Origin: Zhihengliuella sp.
GTDB taxonomy: Bacteria; Actinomycetota; Actinomycetes; Actinomycetales; Micrococcaceae
Reading direction: 5' to 3'
DNA: 64,000 nt
Assembly (NCBI RefSeq): GCF_031178195.1
Contig: NZ_JAPSJL010000006.1
Span: 1-64,000 of the forward strand
The translations under genes and the position numbers were made by a program. This document shows, one piece after another, positions 24,915-33,203 of this stretch; positions within the stretch are counted from its first letter, which is position 1, and the number at the start of each line of letters is the position of its first letter. The notes below the pieces were generated by a model, which was given only the letters and a program-made list of their open reading frames with translations, ran no database searches and was not told the DNA's origin.

Positions 24915-26573
24915 TCAGTCCCGGGCGGTGTCCCCCACCAGCCGCAGGGCGATCCAGAGATCCGCGCGCAGCTGCGGGTCGTCGAGCGAGCCGCCGAGCG
25001 CCTCCTCGATGGTCCGCAACTGGTGCAGCAGGGTGTTCCGGTGGACCGAGAGCTCGGCCGCCGTCTGCCGGCGGTTCCCGTTGTACCCGAGGAAGGTCCG
25101 CAGCGTGCCGAGGAGACGGGCCCCCTCCGCTCCCCTCCCGGCGAGCGGCTCCAGCAGCTCTCGAGCCCACGCCCGCCCGGAGTCCGGCGGGAGGAGGCCT
25201 GCGACGCCGCCTGCGGCCAGCTCGTCCCGCGACTCGACGGGCCGGTACGCGCTCGCGCGCTCGAGCGCCTCGCGGGCCTCGCGATGACTGGCGGGAGCGT
25301 CCCCGAGCGCCGCCGCGCCGCCGACGCCGGCCCGGACGCCGGTCGCCTCGACGATCTCCCGCAGGATCGCGAGGGTCGGCTCGTCGTCGCGGATCAGCAC
25401 GGCGGTCTCGTCCTCGCCCTGCGGACGATCGCCCGTCGCCGCCCCCCGATCGCTCGTCGCCGCCCCCTGGTCGGCCGGGCTGCCAGCCTGTGCGGTTCCC
25501 CGCGGCGCGCCGGGCTCCGCGGTCGCCGGGGACGCGGGCAGCAGCGGACGCCCCGAGCGCCCCGCATGCGCCTCGATGCGGCGGAGCGCCTGCCGCACCC
25601 CTGCGGGCTCGCCCCGGAGCCGCACCACGCGGACCCGCGCGTCGGACCGCAGCCAGCCGGGCCCGCCGGCGACACCGAGGACCGCCTCGGCCGCCCGGCC
25701 CTGCCCCTCCAGCACCAGATCGACGGCGCTGGCGCGCAGCCGGCGTCGGGACAGCTCCTGCTCGGCCGTCCGCTCGACGTGGAGCGAGAGGAGCGCGACC
25801 GCCGTCGCGATGGCGCCCGTGTACTGCCGGTCCGCGGGCCCGGGCAGGAATACGACGAGATAACCGTGCGGCGAGCCGTGCACGCCGAGGGGGTGCACCA
25901 CCACGGTGCCCCACGGCCCCGACTCGCCGAGGGAGCCGCGCAGCCCGGCCCGGCGGAGCCGGTCGACGAGCTCGCCGAGCCCGCGCCCGGCCGGCAGGGG
26001 CGGCCTCCGGCGCGTGGAGGCCTCCAGGATCTCGCCGTCGTCGGTGCAGATCCCGGCCCACGCGTCGCCGAGGAGCCCCCCGAGCGTGCGCAGGATCTCC
26101 GCGGTGCCCTCGACGGCGGTCGCCGCCCGGGTGAGCGCGCGCTGGTGGGCGAGCGTGGCCTCGAGCTCGGTGCGCTCCTCCGCGGCCCGGTGCTCGGCCA
26201 CGACCTGGATGACGCCGAGGAACGGCGTCTGCTCCGGCACGGCGAACAGGCTCAGCCCGGTGCCCCGCACCGCGGCGACCAGCGCGGCAGGGACGCGCTG
26301 CCAGCTCAGCCGCTCGCCGATGCCCAGGCCGAGGGCGACGACGCCGCGGTCGGCCAGGCGCTGGACGTACTCCCCCCACGCGGGCGCGTCCGCGGGATCG
26401 TCGCCGGGGCTGTTGACGCCGGTGAAGAGGACGACTTCGCCTCCGTTGAGGTAGGGCGTGGGGTCCCGCAGCTCGCTGGTGACCACCCAGCTGACGGCGC
26501 GGCCCTCGTCGCCGCGGACCACGGGCTCGAGCGACAGCCGCTCGAGCGCGAGGATCCGGCCGAGGGTGATCAC
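24915..26573 (-). CDS. PucR-family transcriptional regulator
   Basis: 552 residues from a GTG whose GTGA overlaps the TetR stop codon. The N-terminal PucR (purine catabolism regulator) domain covers about 1-125 (PYLNGGEVVLFTG, LADRGVVALGLGIG), a GGDEF-like central part follows, and the C-terminal helix-turn-helix (HTH_30) is TLRTFLGYNGNRRQTAAELSVHRNTLLHQLRTIE. A low-complexity insertion with GAAT(S/G)DR repeats sits near residue 390. Such regulators often activate nitrogen-source genes in actinobacteria. gabT directly downstream is the natural target. It is translationally coupled to the TetR gene before it. Confidence 0.88.
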   Translation of the reverse strand: MITLGRILALERLSLEPVVRGDEGRAVSWVVTSELRDPTPYLNGGEVVLFTGVNSPGDDPADAPAWGEYVQRLADRGVVALGLGIGERLSWQRVPAALVAAVRGTGLSLFAVPEQTPFLGVIQVVAEHRAAEERTELEATLAHQRALTRAATAVEGTAEILRTLGGLLGDAWAGICTDDGEILEASTRRRPPLPAGRGLGELVDRLRRAGLRGSLGESGPWGTVVVHPLGVHGSPHGYLVVFLPGPADRQYTGAIATAVALLSLHVERTAEQELSRRRLRASAVDLVLEGQGRAAEAVLGVAGGPGWLRSDARVRVVRLRGEPAGVRQALRRIEAHAGRSGRPLLPASPATAEPGAPRGTAQAGSPADQGAATSDRGAATGDRPQGEDETAVLIRDDEPTLAILREIVEATGVRAGVGGAAALGDAPASHREAREALERASAYRPVESRDELAAGGVAGLLPPDSGRAWARELLEPLAGRGAEGARLLGTLRTFLGYNGNRRQTAAELSVHRNTLLHQLRTIEEALGGSLDDPQLRADLWIALRLVGDTARD

Positions 26574-27241
26574 GGCCGGCCCCGCGTGGCGGTCAGCCGC
26601 GCCCGCAGCCCGTCCAGCATGGCGGAGAGCGCGACGTCGAAGGCGGCGTCCGCGGCGGCCCCGGCCTCCGCGGGGCGCGCCGCCACCGCGGCGGTGAAGG
26701 TCGGGGCCAGGGCGGCGTGCTCGCCGGCGTCGAAGATGTCGGCCGGGGCGGTGGCGTCGTAGGCCGCGCCGAAGACGAGGGACTCGACGGCGACGATGAC
26801 CTCGACGACCTCCGCCCCCTCCCATCCGGCGGCGCTCAGGCTGCGCGCGACCGTCTCGTACATCCGCAGCGTGTGCGGCGAGTCCGCGACCGAGAGCACG
26901 GCGACCACCGGGATCAGGGCCGTCAGCTCCGCGTAGCAGTCCCGGTAGGAGCGCGCCCAGTGCTCCAGCGCCTGGTCCCACGGCAGGCGAGCGAAGGCCG
27001 AGCAGTCGATCTCCTGGTTGATCCGGTCCTGGACCCGGATGAGGACCTCGCGCTTGGACGGCATGTGGTTGTAGAGCGCGGAGGCGGAGACGCCCAGCTC
27101 GCGGGCCAGCGCCGTCATGGTCAGGTCCGAGAATCCGCGGGAGCTGATGATGCCGATCGCCGTCTCCGTGATGCGTTCGGTGGAGAGGATCGGCTCGGAG
27201 GGGCGTCCGCGACGGCGAGGGGCGGTGCGGGCGGACGGCAT
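26570..27241 (-). CDS. TetR-family transcriptional regulator
   Basis: 223 residues. The helix-turn-helix lies at about 30-75 (MTALARELGVSASALYNHMPSKREVLI), followed by a TetR_C-type ligand domain. It is divergent from the putrescine oxidase gene. A 17-bp palindrome in between (27375-27391) is the obvious operator, so it probably represses the oxidase and itself. Its stop overlaps the PucR start, so both regulators come from one transcript. The ligand may be a polyamine or an aminoaldehyde; this is inference. Confidence 0.87.
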   Translation of the reverse strand: MPSARTAPRRRGRPSEPILSTERITETAIGIISSRGFSDLTMTALARELGVSASALYNHMPSKREVLIRVQDRINQEIDCSAFARLPWDQALEHWARSYRDCYAELTALIPVVAVLSVADSPHTLRMYETVARSLSAAGWEGAEVVEVIVAVESLVFGAAYDATAPADIFDAGEHAALAPTFTAAVAARPAEAGAAADAAFDVALSAMLDGLRARLTATRGRP

Positions 27242-27374
27242 GTCGGCCTCCTGGTCGGTCGGCGTCCGGGCGGGCCTCCATTCGGCTCGCGCCCGGGCTG
27301 GCGGCGTGTCCAGTCGAGTCTAGAGGGAACCCGACCACGTTCCGGTCTTGACGGAACGCCTCGCCATGTCGCCT

Positions 27375-27391
27375 AATGAATGTAGTTCATT
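27375..27391. promoter_or_regulatory. 17-bp palindrome before the putrescine oxidase gene, candidate TetR operator
   Basis: AATGAA-TGTAG-TTCATT, perfect 6-bp arms with a 5-base spacer, 20 bases upstream of the ATG. A related sequence (AATGAATGCTTCCCATT) occurs upstream of the MFS gene at 29832. Confidence 0.7.
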
Positions 27392-27410
27392 TTACTTTCG
27401 AGGAGAACCC

Positions 27411-28931
27411 ATGACCGGACCGGCCACATCGAACCCCAGCGACCCCGACCAGTCGAGCGCCGCGCAGCCGGCAGGCGCACCGACGGCTTCCCAGCGGAAG
27501 CTCGGCAGCGAGACGGCGCTCGAGCGCGACGTCGTCGTGGTGGGCGCTGGACCCGCGGGCCTGATGGCCGCGCGCACGCTGAAGGCCGCCGGCAAGTCCG
27601 TCGCCGTGCTGGAGGCCCGCGACCGCGTGGGCGGACGCACCTGGTCGCGCGACGTCGACGGCGCGTTCCTGGAGATCGGAGGCCAGTGGGTCTCGCCGGA
27701 CCAGACGGAGCTGCTGGGCCTGCTGGAGGAGCTCGGCAAGGACACCTACCCGCGCTACCGCGAGGGCGAGTCCGTCTACATCGGCGCCGACGGGCAGCGC
27801 CAGACCTACACCGGGTCCATGTTCCCCGCGGATACCGGAACCGTGGCGGAGATGGAACGCCTGATCGGGATCCTCGACGGCCTGGTCGCGGAGATCGGCG
27901 CGTCGGAGCCGTGGGCCCACCCGAAGGCGCGCGAACTGGACACCGTCTCCTTCCACCACTGGCTCCGCCAGCAGTCCTCCGACGAGGACGCCTGCAACAA
28001 CATCGGCATCTTCGTCGCCGGCGGCATGCTGACCAAGCCGGCGCACTCGTTCTCGACCCTGCAGGCCGTGCTGATGGCCGCCTCGGCGGGCTCGTTCTCC
28101 AACCTCGTGGACGAGGACTTCATCCTCGACCGCCGGGTGGTCGGCGGCATGCAGTCCGTGTCCGAGGCCATGGCCGCGGAGCTGGGCGACGACGTCGTCT
28201 TCCTGAACACCCCGGTGCGGACGATCCGCTGGGGCGGGCCCGAGGACACGTACGCGGAGTACGTGCCGGGCACGCCGGTGACCGTCTGGTCCGACCGCGT
28301 GACGGTGGTGGCGCAGGACGTGGTGGTGGCCGTGCCGCCGAACCTGTACTCGCGGATCTCGTTCGAGCCGCCGCTGCCGCGGCTGCAGCACCAGATGCAC
28401 CAGCACCAGTCCCTCGGCCTGGTCATCAAGGTCCACGCGGTCTACGAGACGCCGTTCTGGCGCGAGGCCGGCCTCTCCGGCACCGGCTTCGGGGCCCAGG
28501 AACTGTGCCAGGAGGTCTACGACAACACGAACCACGGCGACACCCGCGGCACCCTGGTGGCGTTTGTCTCCGACGAGAAGGCCGACGCGGTCTTCGCGCT
28601 CCCGGCCGAGGAGCGCCGTCGTCTGATCCTCGAGTCGCTGGCCCACTACCTGGGCGACGAGGCCCTCTCCCCGGTGGTCTACTACGAGTCCGACTTCGGA
28701 TCCGAGGAGTGGACCCGGGGCGCCTACGCCGCCAGCTACGACCTCGGCGGCCTGCACCGCTACGGGGCGCACCAGCGCACTCCCGTGGGCCCGATCCGCT
28801 GGGCCTGCTCGGACCTCGCGGCCGAAGGCTACCAGCACGTCGACGGCGCGCTCCGCCAGGGCCGGCTCGCGGCCACGGAGGTCCTCTCGGGTGCCGGCGT
28901 CCTCGTCGGCAGCGCGGCGCCCGGCGCGTAG
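27411..28931 (+). CDS. Flavin monoamine oxidase, probable putrescine oxidase
   Basis: 506 residues. After a 35-residue low-complexity leader comes the FAD dinucleotide site VVVVGAGPAGLMAARTLKAAG, then EARDRVGGRTWS and GGQWVSPDQTELLGLLEELG. The C-terminal FAD motif is HVDGALRQGRLAATEVL. The segments FVAGGMLTKPAHSFSTLQAV and CQEVYDNTNH resemble actinobacterial putrescine oxidases. The reaction is putrescine + O2 to 4-aminobutanal, ammonia and H2O2. The ATG follows GAGGAGAA. It is controlled from a palindrome next to the divergent TetR gene and ends at a long perfect terminator. An aminobutanal dehydrogenase is not seen nearby. Substrate assignment is likely but not proven. Confidence 0.88.
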   Translation: MTGPATSNPSDPDQSSAAQPAGAPTASQRKLGSETALERDVVVVGAGPAGLMAARTLKAAGKSVAVLEARDRVGGRTWSRDVDGAFLEIGGQWVSPDQTELLGLLEELGKDTYPRYREGESVYIGADGQRQTYTGSMFPADTGTVAEMERLIGILDGLVAEIGASEPWAHPKARELDTVSFHHWLRQQSSDEDACNNIGIFVAGGMLTKPAHSFSTLQAVLMAASAGSFSNLVDEDFILDRRVVGGMQSVSEAMAAELGDDVVFLNTPVRTIRWGGPEDTYAEYVPGTPVTVWSDRVTVVAQDVVVAVPPNLYSRISFEPPLPRLQHQMHQHQSLGLVIKVHAVYETPFWREAGLSGTGFGAQELCQEVYDNTNHGDTRGTLVAFVSDEKADAVFALPAEERRRLILESLAHYLGDEALSPVVYYESDFGSEEWTRGAYAASYDLGGLHRYGAHQRTPVGPIRWACSDLAAEGYQHVDGALRQGRLAATEVLSGAGVLVGSAAPGA

Positions 28932-28950
28932 CGCTCAGCCGGCCGGCATC

Positions 28951-28986
28951 ACGGAGGCCCCGCCGATCCCTCGGCGGGGCCTCCGT
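28951..28986. terminator. Strong stem-loop terminator after the putrescine oxidase gene
   Basis: A perfect 16-bp stem (ACGGAGGCCCCGCCGA and complement) with a TCCC loop, 20 bases after the stop codon. It also faces the convergent TetR gene. Confidence 0.85.
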
Positions 28987-29121
28987 CCTCTCCTCGGTGC
29001 CCGACGCGCGCCGGACGCCGTCAGTCGCGCCAGACGTCCTGGACCACCGGCGGGCCGGAGGCGACCGCCGGTCCCGGCGACGGCCCCCTCGGGCGCTGCC
29101 GGGGCCGGGGAGCCCGCGGGC

Positions 29122-29736
29122 TCAGACGCGGGTGCGGGAGAGTCGTTCGCGGAGGCCGTCCATCACGAGGGCGAGGCCCAGCTCGAACGCCCGCTCGTTG
29201 CGGACCCGCCCCGCGGGGCCGGCCTCGAGCAGGCGCCCGAGCGTCTCGGTGGGCCCGGTGGGCTCCCAGATCGCGTCCGGCGCGGCGTAGTCGAGCCCTG
29301 AGCCGAGCGCGAAGGCGTCGAGCAGCTGGACCAGCACGAGAACCTCGTCCTCGGGGAAGCCGGCGCGGACGAGGATCGTGGCCTTGCGGTCGTAGGACCC
29401 GATGACCCCCTCGTCGCGCACCGTGCTGGTCGCGATGAGCGGCACGGCATGGGGATGCCCCGTGTACATGCGCCGCTCCGCGCGCATCATGGCCTCGATC
29501 TCCGCGTCCCACGGGGCGTCGTCGTCGATCTCCTCCTGGTACTGCGCCCACAGGCGGCCGCGGACCAGTTCGATGATCCCGTCCAGGCCGTTCACGTGGT
29601 TGTAGAGCGAGGGCGGCTTGACTCCGAGCCGCCGGGCCACGGCATTGAGGCCGAACGGCTCACCCGAATCGATGAGATCGATCGCGGCGTCGGCGATCGT
29701 CCGCGGCGAGAGTCGCGACCTCTCGGCCCTGGCCAT
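29122..29736 (-). CDS. TetR-family transcriptional regulator
   Basis: 204 residues with the DNA-binding domain at about 8-55 (GLNAVARRLGVKPPSLYNHVNGLDGIIEL), the form found in TetR-class proteins with a TetR_C_1 ligand domain, followed by helices with RRMYTGHPHAVPLI and GLALVMDGL. It is divergent from an MFS transporter gene, the classic arrangement of a drug-exporter repressor. Two inverted repeats lie in the shared promoter (29832-29848 and 29876-29892). Confidence 0.87.
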   Translation of the reverse strand: MARAERSRLSPRTIADAAIDLIDSGEPFGLNAVARRLGVKPPSLYNHVNGLDGIIELVRGRLWAQYQEEIDDDAPWDAEIEAMMRAERRMYTGHPHAVPLIATSTVRDEGVIGSYDRKATILVRAGFPEDEVLVLVQLLDAFALGSGLDYAAPDAIWEPTGPTETLGRLLEAGPAGRVRNERAFELGLALVMDGLRERLSRTRV

Positions 29737-29831
29737 GCAGCCTCCTCCGTGGGTCCATCGCAGGCCCTCCCTGCGCGCCTCCTAGGCTACCGACTCGACG
29801 ACCGGCGGCGACCACGACCCCTCGCCGGCAA

Positions 29832-29848
29832 AATGAATGCTTCCCATT
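29832..29848. promoter_or_regulatory. Partial palindrome related to the putrescine oxidase operator
   Basis: AATGAATGCTTCCCATT agrees at 12 of 17 positions, including AATGAATG and CATT, with the palindrome at 27375. Its symmetry is partial. Confidence 0.4.
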
Positions 29849-29875
29849 TTTGGTGAGGTGCGTCATACTCGCATA

Positions 29876-29892
29876 AACTAACGGTATTAGTT
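29876..29892. promoter_or_regulatory. 17-bp palindrome before the MFS gene, candidate TetR operator
   Basis: AACTAA-CGGTA-TTAGTT, perfect 6-bp arms with a 5-base spacer, directly before the ribosome site of the MFS gene. This is the best operator candidate for the divergent TetR protein. Confidence 0.7.
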
Positions 29893-29903
29893 ACGGAGAA
29901 GCC

Positions 29904-31172
29904 ATGATCACCCCATCCACCGACACGCGCCTGCCGCTGCGCCTCGGCACCACCTCGGCGACCTTTCTCATCGGCATCGCCGGCTACCTCGGCGTCAATC
30001 TCTCGCCCTACATGATCTCGGCCCTGCAGGACGCCACCGGCCTGCCTTTCCTGTCCGCGGGGTGGGTCGTCACCGGGGTCCTACTGGCGACGGCCTTCGT
30101 CGGGCTGGCCGTGGCGCCGCTCTGCGCCGGCCCGCGTCGCCGCGCCGTGGCGGTCAGCGGCCTATCCGTCGGCCTCGTCACGTTCGGGGCGGCCGCCGTC
30201 GTCCCGAACGGCGTGGTGATCGTCGCGGGGCTGCTGGTCGGCGGCGCCGGAGTCGGCTGCGCGGTCGCGGCCTCCGGCGCGGCCTTCGCAGCGTTCCGCG
30301 ACCCGGATCGGATCGCGGGGCTCAACGGGCTCGCGAACCGCGGCGTCATCACGGTCGTGCTTGCGGTCATCCCGGTCCTCGGCGTCGCGCCGATCAACGT
30401 CTTCGGCTCCCTCGCCCTCTTCTGCCTCATCGGGCTCGCCCTGGTGCCGAGGCTGCCCGATGCACCCGCTCCGGCGGCCTCGGCCGGCTCGGGCGTCGCC
30501 GAGGCCGTGCCCCTGCGCCGGCGCGGCCCCGCCACGGCCGCCGACCGCCGGCTCCTCGCCTCGGGCCTGCTGCTGCTCGTCGTCTTCACACTCTGGGCCG
30601 TCAGCGAGGACTCGCTGTGGGCCATGGCCGGCGCCGTCGGCGAGATGCAGACCGGGCTCGGCCCGGCCGGGCTCGGCATCGCCCTGAGCGGGGCCACGGC
30701 CGGCGGCCTCCTCGGCTCGATCGCCCTGATGATCATCGGCGACCGTCTGGGCCGGGCAGTGCCACTGGCCGTCCTCCTCGTGGTGGGCAGCGCGCTGAAG
30801 GTCGCCACGGCCCTCGTTGCGACGCCGACCGCCTTCATCGTCGTCTTCATCGCCTGGAACACGGTCTACGCGTTGACGTTCATGTACTTCGTCGCGGTCG
30901 CCGCCGCCCTGTCCTCCGACGGCCGCTGGTCGGGACCGCTGCTGGCGACCTACCTCGTCGGCTCCGCTCTCACGCCGGTGATCGGCGCCTTCCTCCTCGA
31001 GCAGCTCGGCCCGCAGGGATTCACGACCGTCCTCGGTCTGACCAGCCTCGTCCTGGCGGTGCCCACCGTCGCCGTGGCCCACCGCTCGACCCGGGGCGAT
31101 CGCCGCCGAGCCGATGAGGCACCGGTCCCGGCCGTCGAACCGGAGCGGGTCCCCGCCAACCCGACCGTCTGA
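29904..31172 (+). CDS. MFS transporter, CynX/NimT-like
   Basis: 422 residues with 12 predicted membrane segments and a short charged C-terminus. The first segments (GIAGYLGVNLSPYMISALQDATGL, GWVVTGVLLATAFVGLAVAPLC) and the central loop at about 195-215 fit the major facilitator superfamily. The overall type resembles CynX/NimT rather than classical multidrug pumps. It is under a divergent TetR regulator with a palindrome at its leader, so expression is probably induced by the transported compound. The substrate is unknown. After the stop, 31173-31411 is a pyrimidine-rich stretch with no visible gene. Confidence 0.85.
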   Translation: MITPSTDTRLPLRLGTTSATFLIGIAGYLGVNLSPYMISALQDATGLPFLSAGWVVTGVLLATAFVGLAVAPLCAGPRRRAVAVSGLSVGLVTFGAAAVVPNGVVIVAGLLVGGAGVGCAVAASGAAFAAFRDPDRIAGLNGLANRGVITVVLAVIPVLGVAPINVFGSLALFCLIGLALVPRLPDAPAPAASAGSGVAEAVPLRRRGPATAADRRLLASGLLLLVVFTLWAVSEDSLWAMAGAVGEMQTGLGPAGLGIALSGATAGGLLGSIALMIIGDRLGRAVPLAVLLVVGSALKVATALVATPTAFIVVFIAWNTVYALTFMYFVAVAAALSSDGRWSGPLLATYLVGSALTPVIGAFLLEQLGPQGFTTVLGLTSLVLAVPTVAVAHRSTRGDRRRADEAPVPAVEPERVPANPTV

Positions 31173-31411
31173 AGGGTCCGGCCTCCGGCCGGCCGGCGCT
31201 CGGTCCGCTCGACGACCGTTGCACGCGACGCCGTCGATCGACCCGCCCACCCGAGACCTCCCCACCTACTTCTCCCTACTGTCCCCTACCCGCACTACCC
31301 ACCTATCCCGTCCCACCCGTGCCACCCCGTAGCCGCCGCGCCGAGCCGCCCGACCGCAGACGCTCCCGGCCCACGGGAGCCTCCCCGGGGGCACCCATCC
31401 GAAAGGAAACG

Positions 31412-33058
31412 ATGGAACCGACCCTCTACCGCAATGCCAGGATCTTCACCGCCGAGCCAGGGGCCGACCGTCCGACGGCGGATGCCATGTTGGTCCAGGA
31501 CGGCCGCATCGTGGCCGTCGGCGCTGAGGCGGCGATCGCCGGGCGTGCCGGCACCGGAGCCCCCACCCGGACCATCGACCTCGGCGGACGCGTGGTGGTC
31601 CCCGGCTTCGTCGACGCCCACACGCACCTCATGATGATGGGCGAGGCTCTGGGCAAGGTGGAATTGACCTCGGCGCGCACCGTGGAGGAGATCCAGCGCC
31701 GCCTGGCCGCGGCCCGCGGGGAGCACCCGTCGGCGGAGCGCCTGCTCGGCCGGGGATGGCTCTTCGACTCGATCCCGGGCGGGGCGCCCACCGCGGCGAT
31801 GCTCGACGCCGCCGTACCGGACGTGCCGGTCTACCTGGACGCGAACGACCTCCACTCGTGCTGGGTCAACAGCGCCGCGCTGGCGGAGCTGGGCATCACG
31901 GACGAGACACCCGACCCCCTCGGTGGCCGGATCGTCCGCGACGCCGACGGGCACGCGACCGGCCTGCTCCTGGAGACCGCCGCCACGCAGACCGTCTGGC
32001 CGCTGCTGGAGTCCCGCACCACCGACGAGGACCGCGACGCCGCACTCGAGCGGGCCTTCGAGGCCTACCTCGCCGCCGGGGTCACCGGCGCGGTGGACAT
32101 GGCGTTCGGCGAGGCCGACCTCGCCGCCGTCGAGCGCGCGATCGACCGGCACGGCGGCCGGCTCCCGATCCGGCTCGCCGCGCACTGGCTCATCGACAAC
32201 CACGGCGACGCGGAGCAGAACAGCACCCAGCTCCGGCGGGCCGCCGAACTCGCCGGACGGGACTTCGGCGGCTCGTTCCGCGTGGTCGGGGTCAAGTTCA
32301 TCTCCGACGGCGTCATCGACGCCTGCACCGCCGCGCTCGGAGCGCCGTACACGGACGGGTCCAACGCCGACCCGATCTGGCCGGCGGACGATCTGCGGCC
32401 AGCGGTGCTGGAGGCGGACCGGCTGCGGCTGCAGATCGCGATCCACGCCATCGGCGACGCGGCCAGCTCCAACGCCCTCGACGCGCTGGAGGCGGCCGCC
32501 GCCGGGAACCCCTCGTGGGACCGCCGGCACCGAATCGAGCACCTGGAGTACGCCGCGGAGGGCACCGCGGAACGGCTCGCGGCGCTGGGGCTGACGGCTT
32601 CGATGCAGCCCGTCCACACCGATCCCGCCGTCCGGGCGAACTGGGACGCGATGCTCGGCGCCGATCGCGCCGCCCGTGGATTCGCCTGGCCGGAGTACGA
32701 GGCCGCCGGCGCGCTCCTGGCCTTCTCCACCGACGCACCCACGGCCCCGCACGAGGCGCTGGCGAACATGTACGTGGCCACCACGCGGCGGTCGGCGCTG
32801 GACCGGTCGCTGGCCGCGGTGGAGCCGCAGTTCGCCCTCTCCCTGGGCAGCGCCATCGGCCACGCCACCCGCGACGCCGCCGCCTCCGTGGGCGACGGCG
32901 CGACCCGCGGCCGGCTCGCCCCCGGATACGCGGCCGACTTCGCCGTCCTCGCCGACGACCCGTTCGCCGACGGTCCGGAGGCCCTGCTGGACACGGGCGT
33001 AGCCGCGACCTTCGTGGACGGCCGCGAGGTCCACACGGCGGAGCGTGCCGGGGTCTAG
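31412..33058 (+). CDS. YtcJ-type metal-dependent amidohydrolase
   Basis: 548 residues. Metal motifs are complete: DAHTHL after GRVVVPGFV at about residue 70, the carboxylated-Lys region GVKFISDGV at about 300, HAIGDAA, RIEHLEY and the Asp in FSTDAPTAPHEALANMY. This is the YtcJ/N-substituted-formamide deformylase branch of amidohydrolase_3 proteins, which hydrolyse exocyclic C-N bonds. The ATG follows AAAGGAAA. It is convergent with the agmatine operon, with a terminator between; no operon partner is seen. Substrate unknown. Confidence 0.9.
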   Translation: MEPTLYRNARIFTAEPGADRPTADAMLVQDGRIVAVGAEAAIAGRAGTGAPTRTIDLGGRVVVPGFVDAHTHLMMMGEALGKVELTSARTVEEIQRRLAAARGEHPSAERLLGRGWLFDSIPGGAPTAAMLDAAVPDVPVYLDANDLHSCWVNSAALAELGITDETPDPLGGRIVRDADGHATGLLLETAATQTVWPLLESRTTDEDRDAALERAFEAYLAAGVTGAVDMAFGEADLAAVERAIDRHGGRLPIRLAAHWLIDNHGDAEQNSTQLRRAAELAGRDFGGSFRVVGVKFISDGVIDACTAALGAPYTDGSNADPIWPADDLRPAVLEADRLRLQIAIHAIGDAASSNALDALEAAAAGNPSWDRRHRIEHLEYAAEGTAERLAALGLTASMQPVHTDPAVRANWDAMLGADRAARGFAWPEYEAAGALLAFSTDAPTAPHEALANMYVATTRRSALDRSLAAVEPQFALSLGSAIGHATRDAAASVGDGATRGRLAPGYAADFAVLADDPFADGPEALLDTGVAATFVDGREVHTAERAGV

Positions 33059-33115
33059 TTCGCCACGAGACCTGATCGGCGGGGCGGTCCGCTCGACACC
33101 GGAGACGAGAAGGGA

Positions 33116-33141
33116 AGGCCGCCAGCGCGTGCTGGCGGCCT
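33116..33141. terminator. Stem-loop between YtcJ-like and amidase genes
   Basis: AGGCCGCCAGC-GCGT-GCTGGCGGCCT, an 11-bp perfect stem that extends further with GGGA/TCCC if one A bulges. It lies between convergent genes. Confidence 0.75.
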
Positions 33142-33203
33142 CCCCTGATGTCGTCCCCGGCGGACCCGGACCCAGTCCGGCCGGGACCCAGCCCGGCCGG
33201 GAC

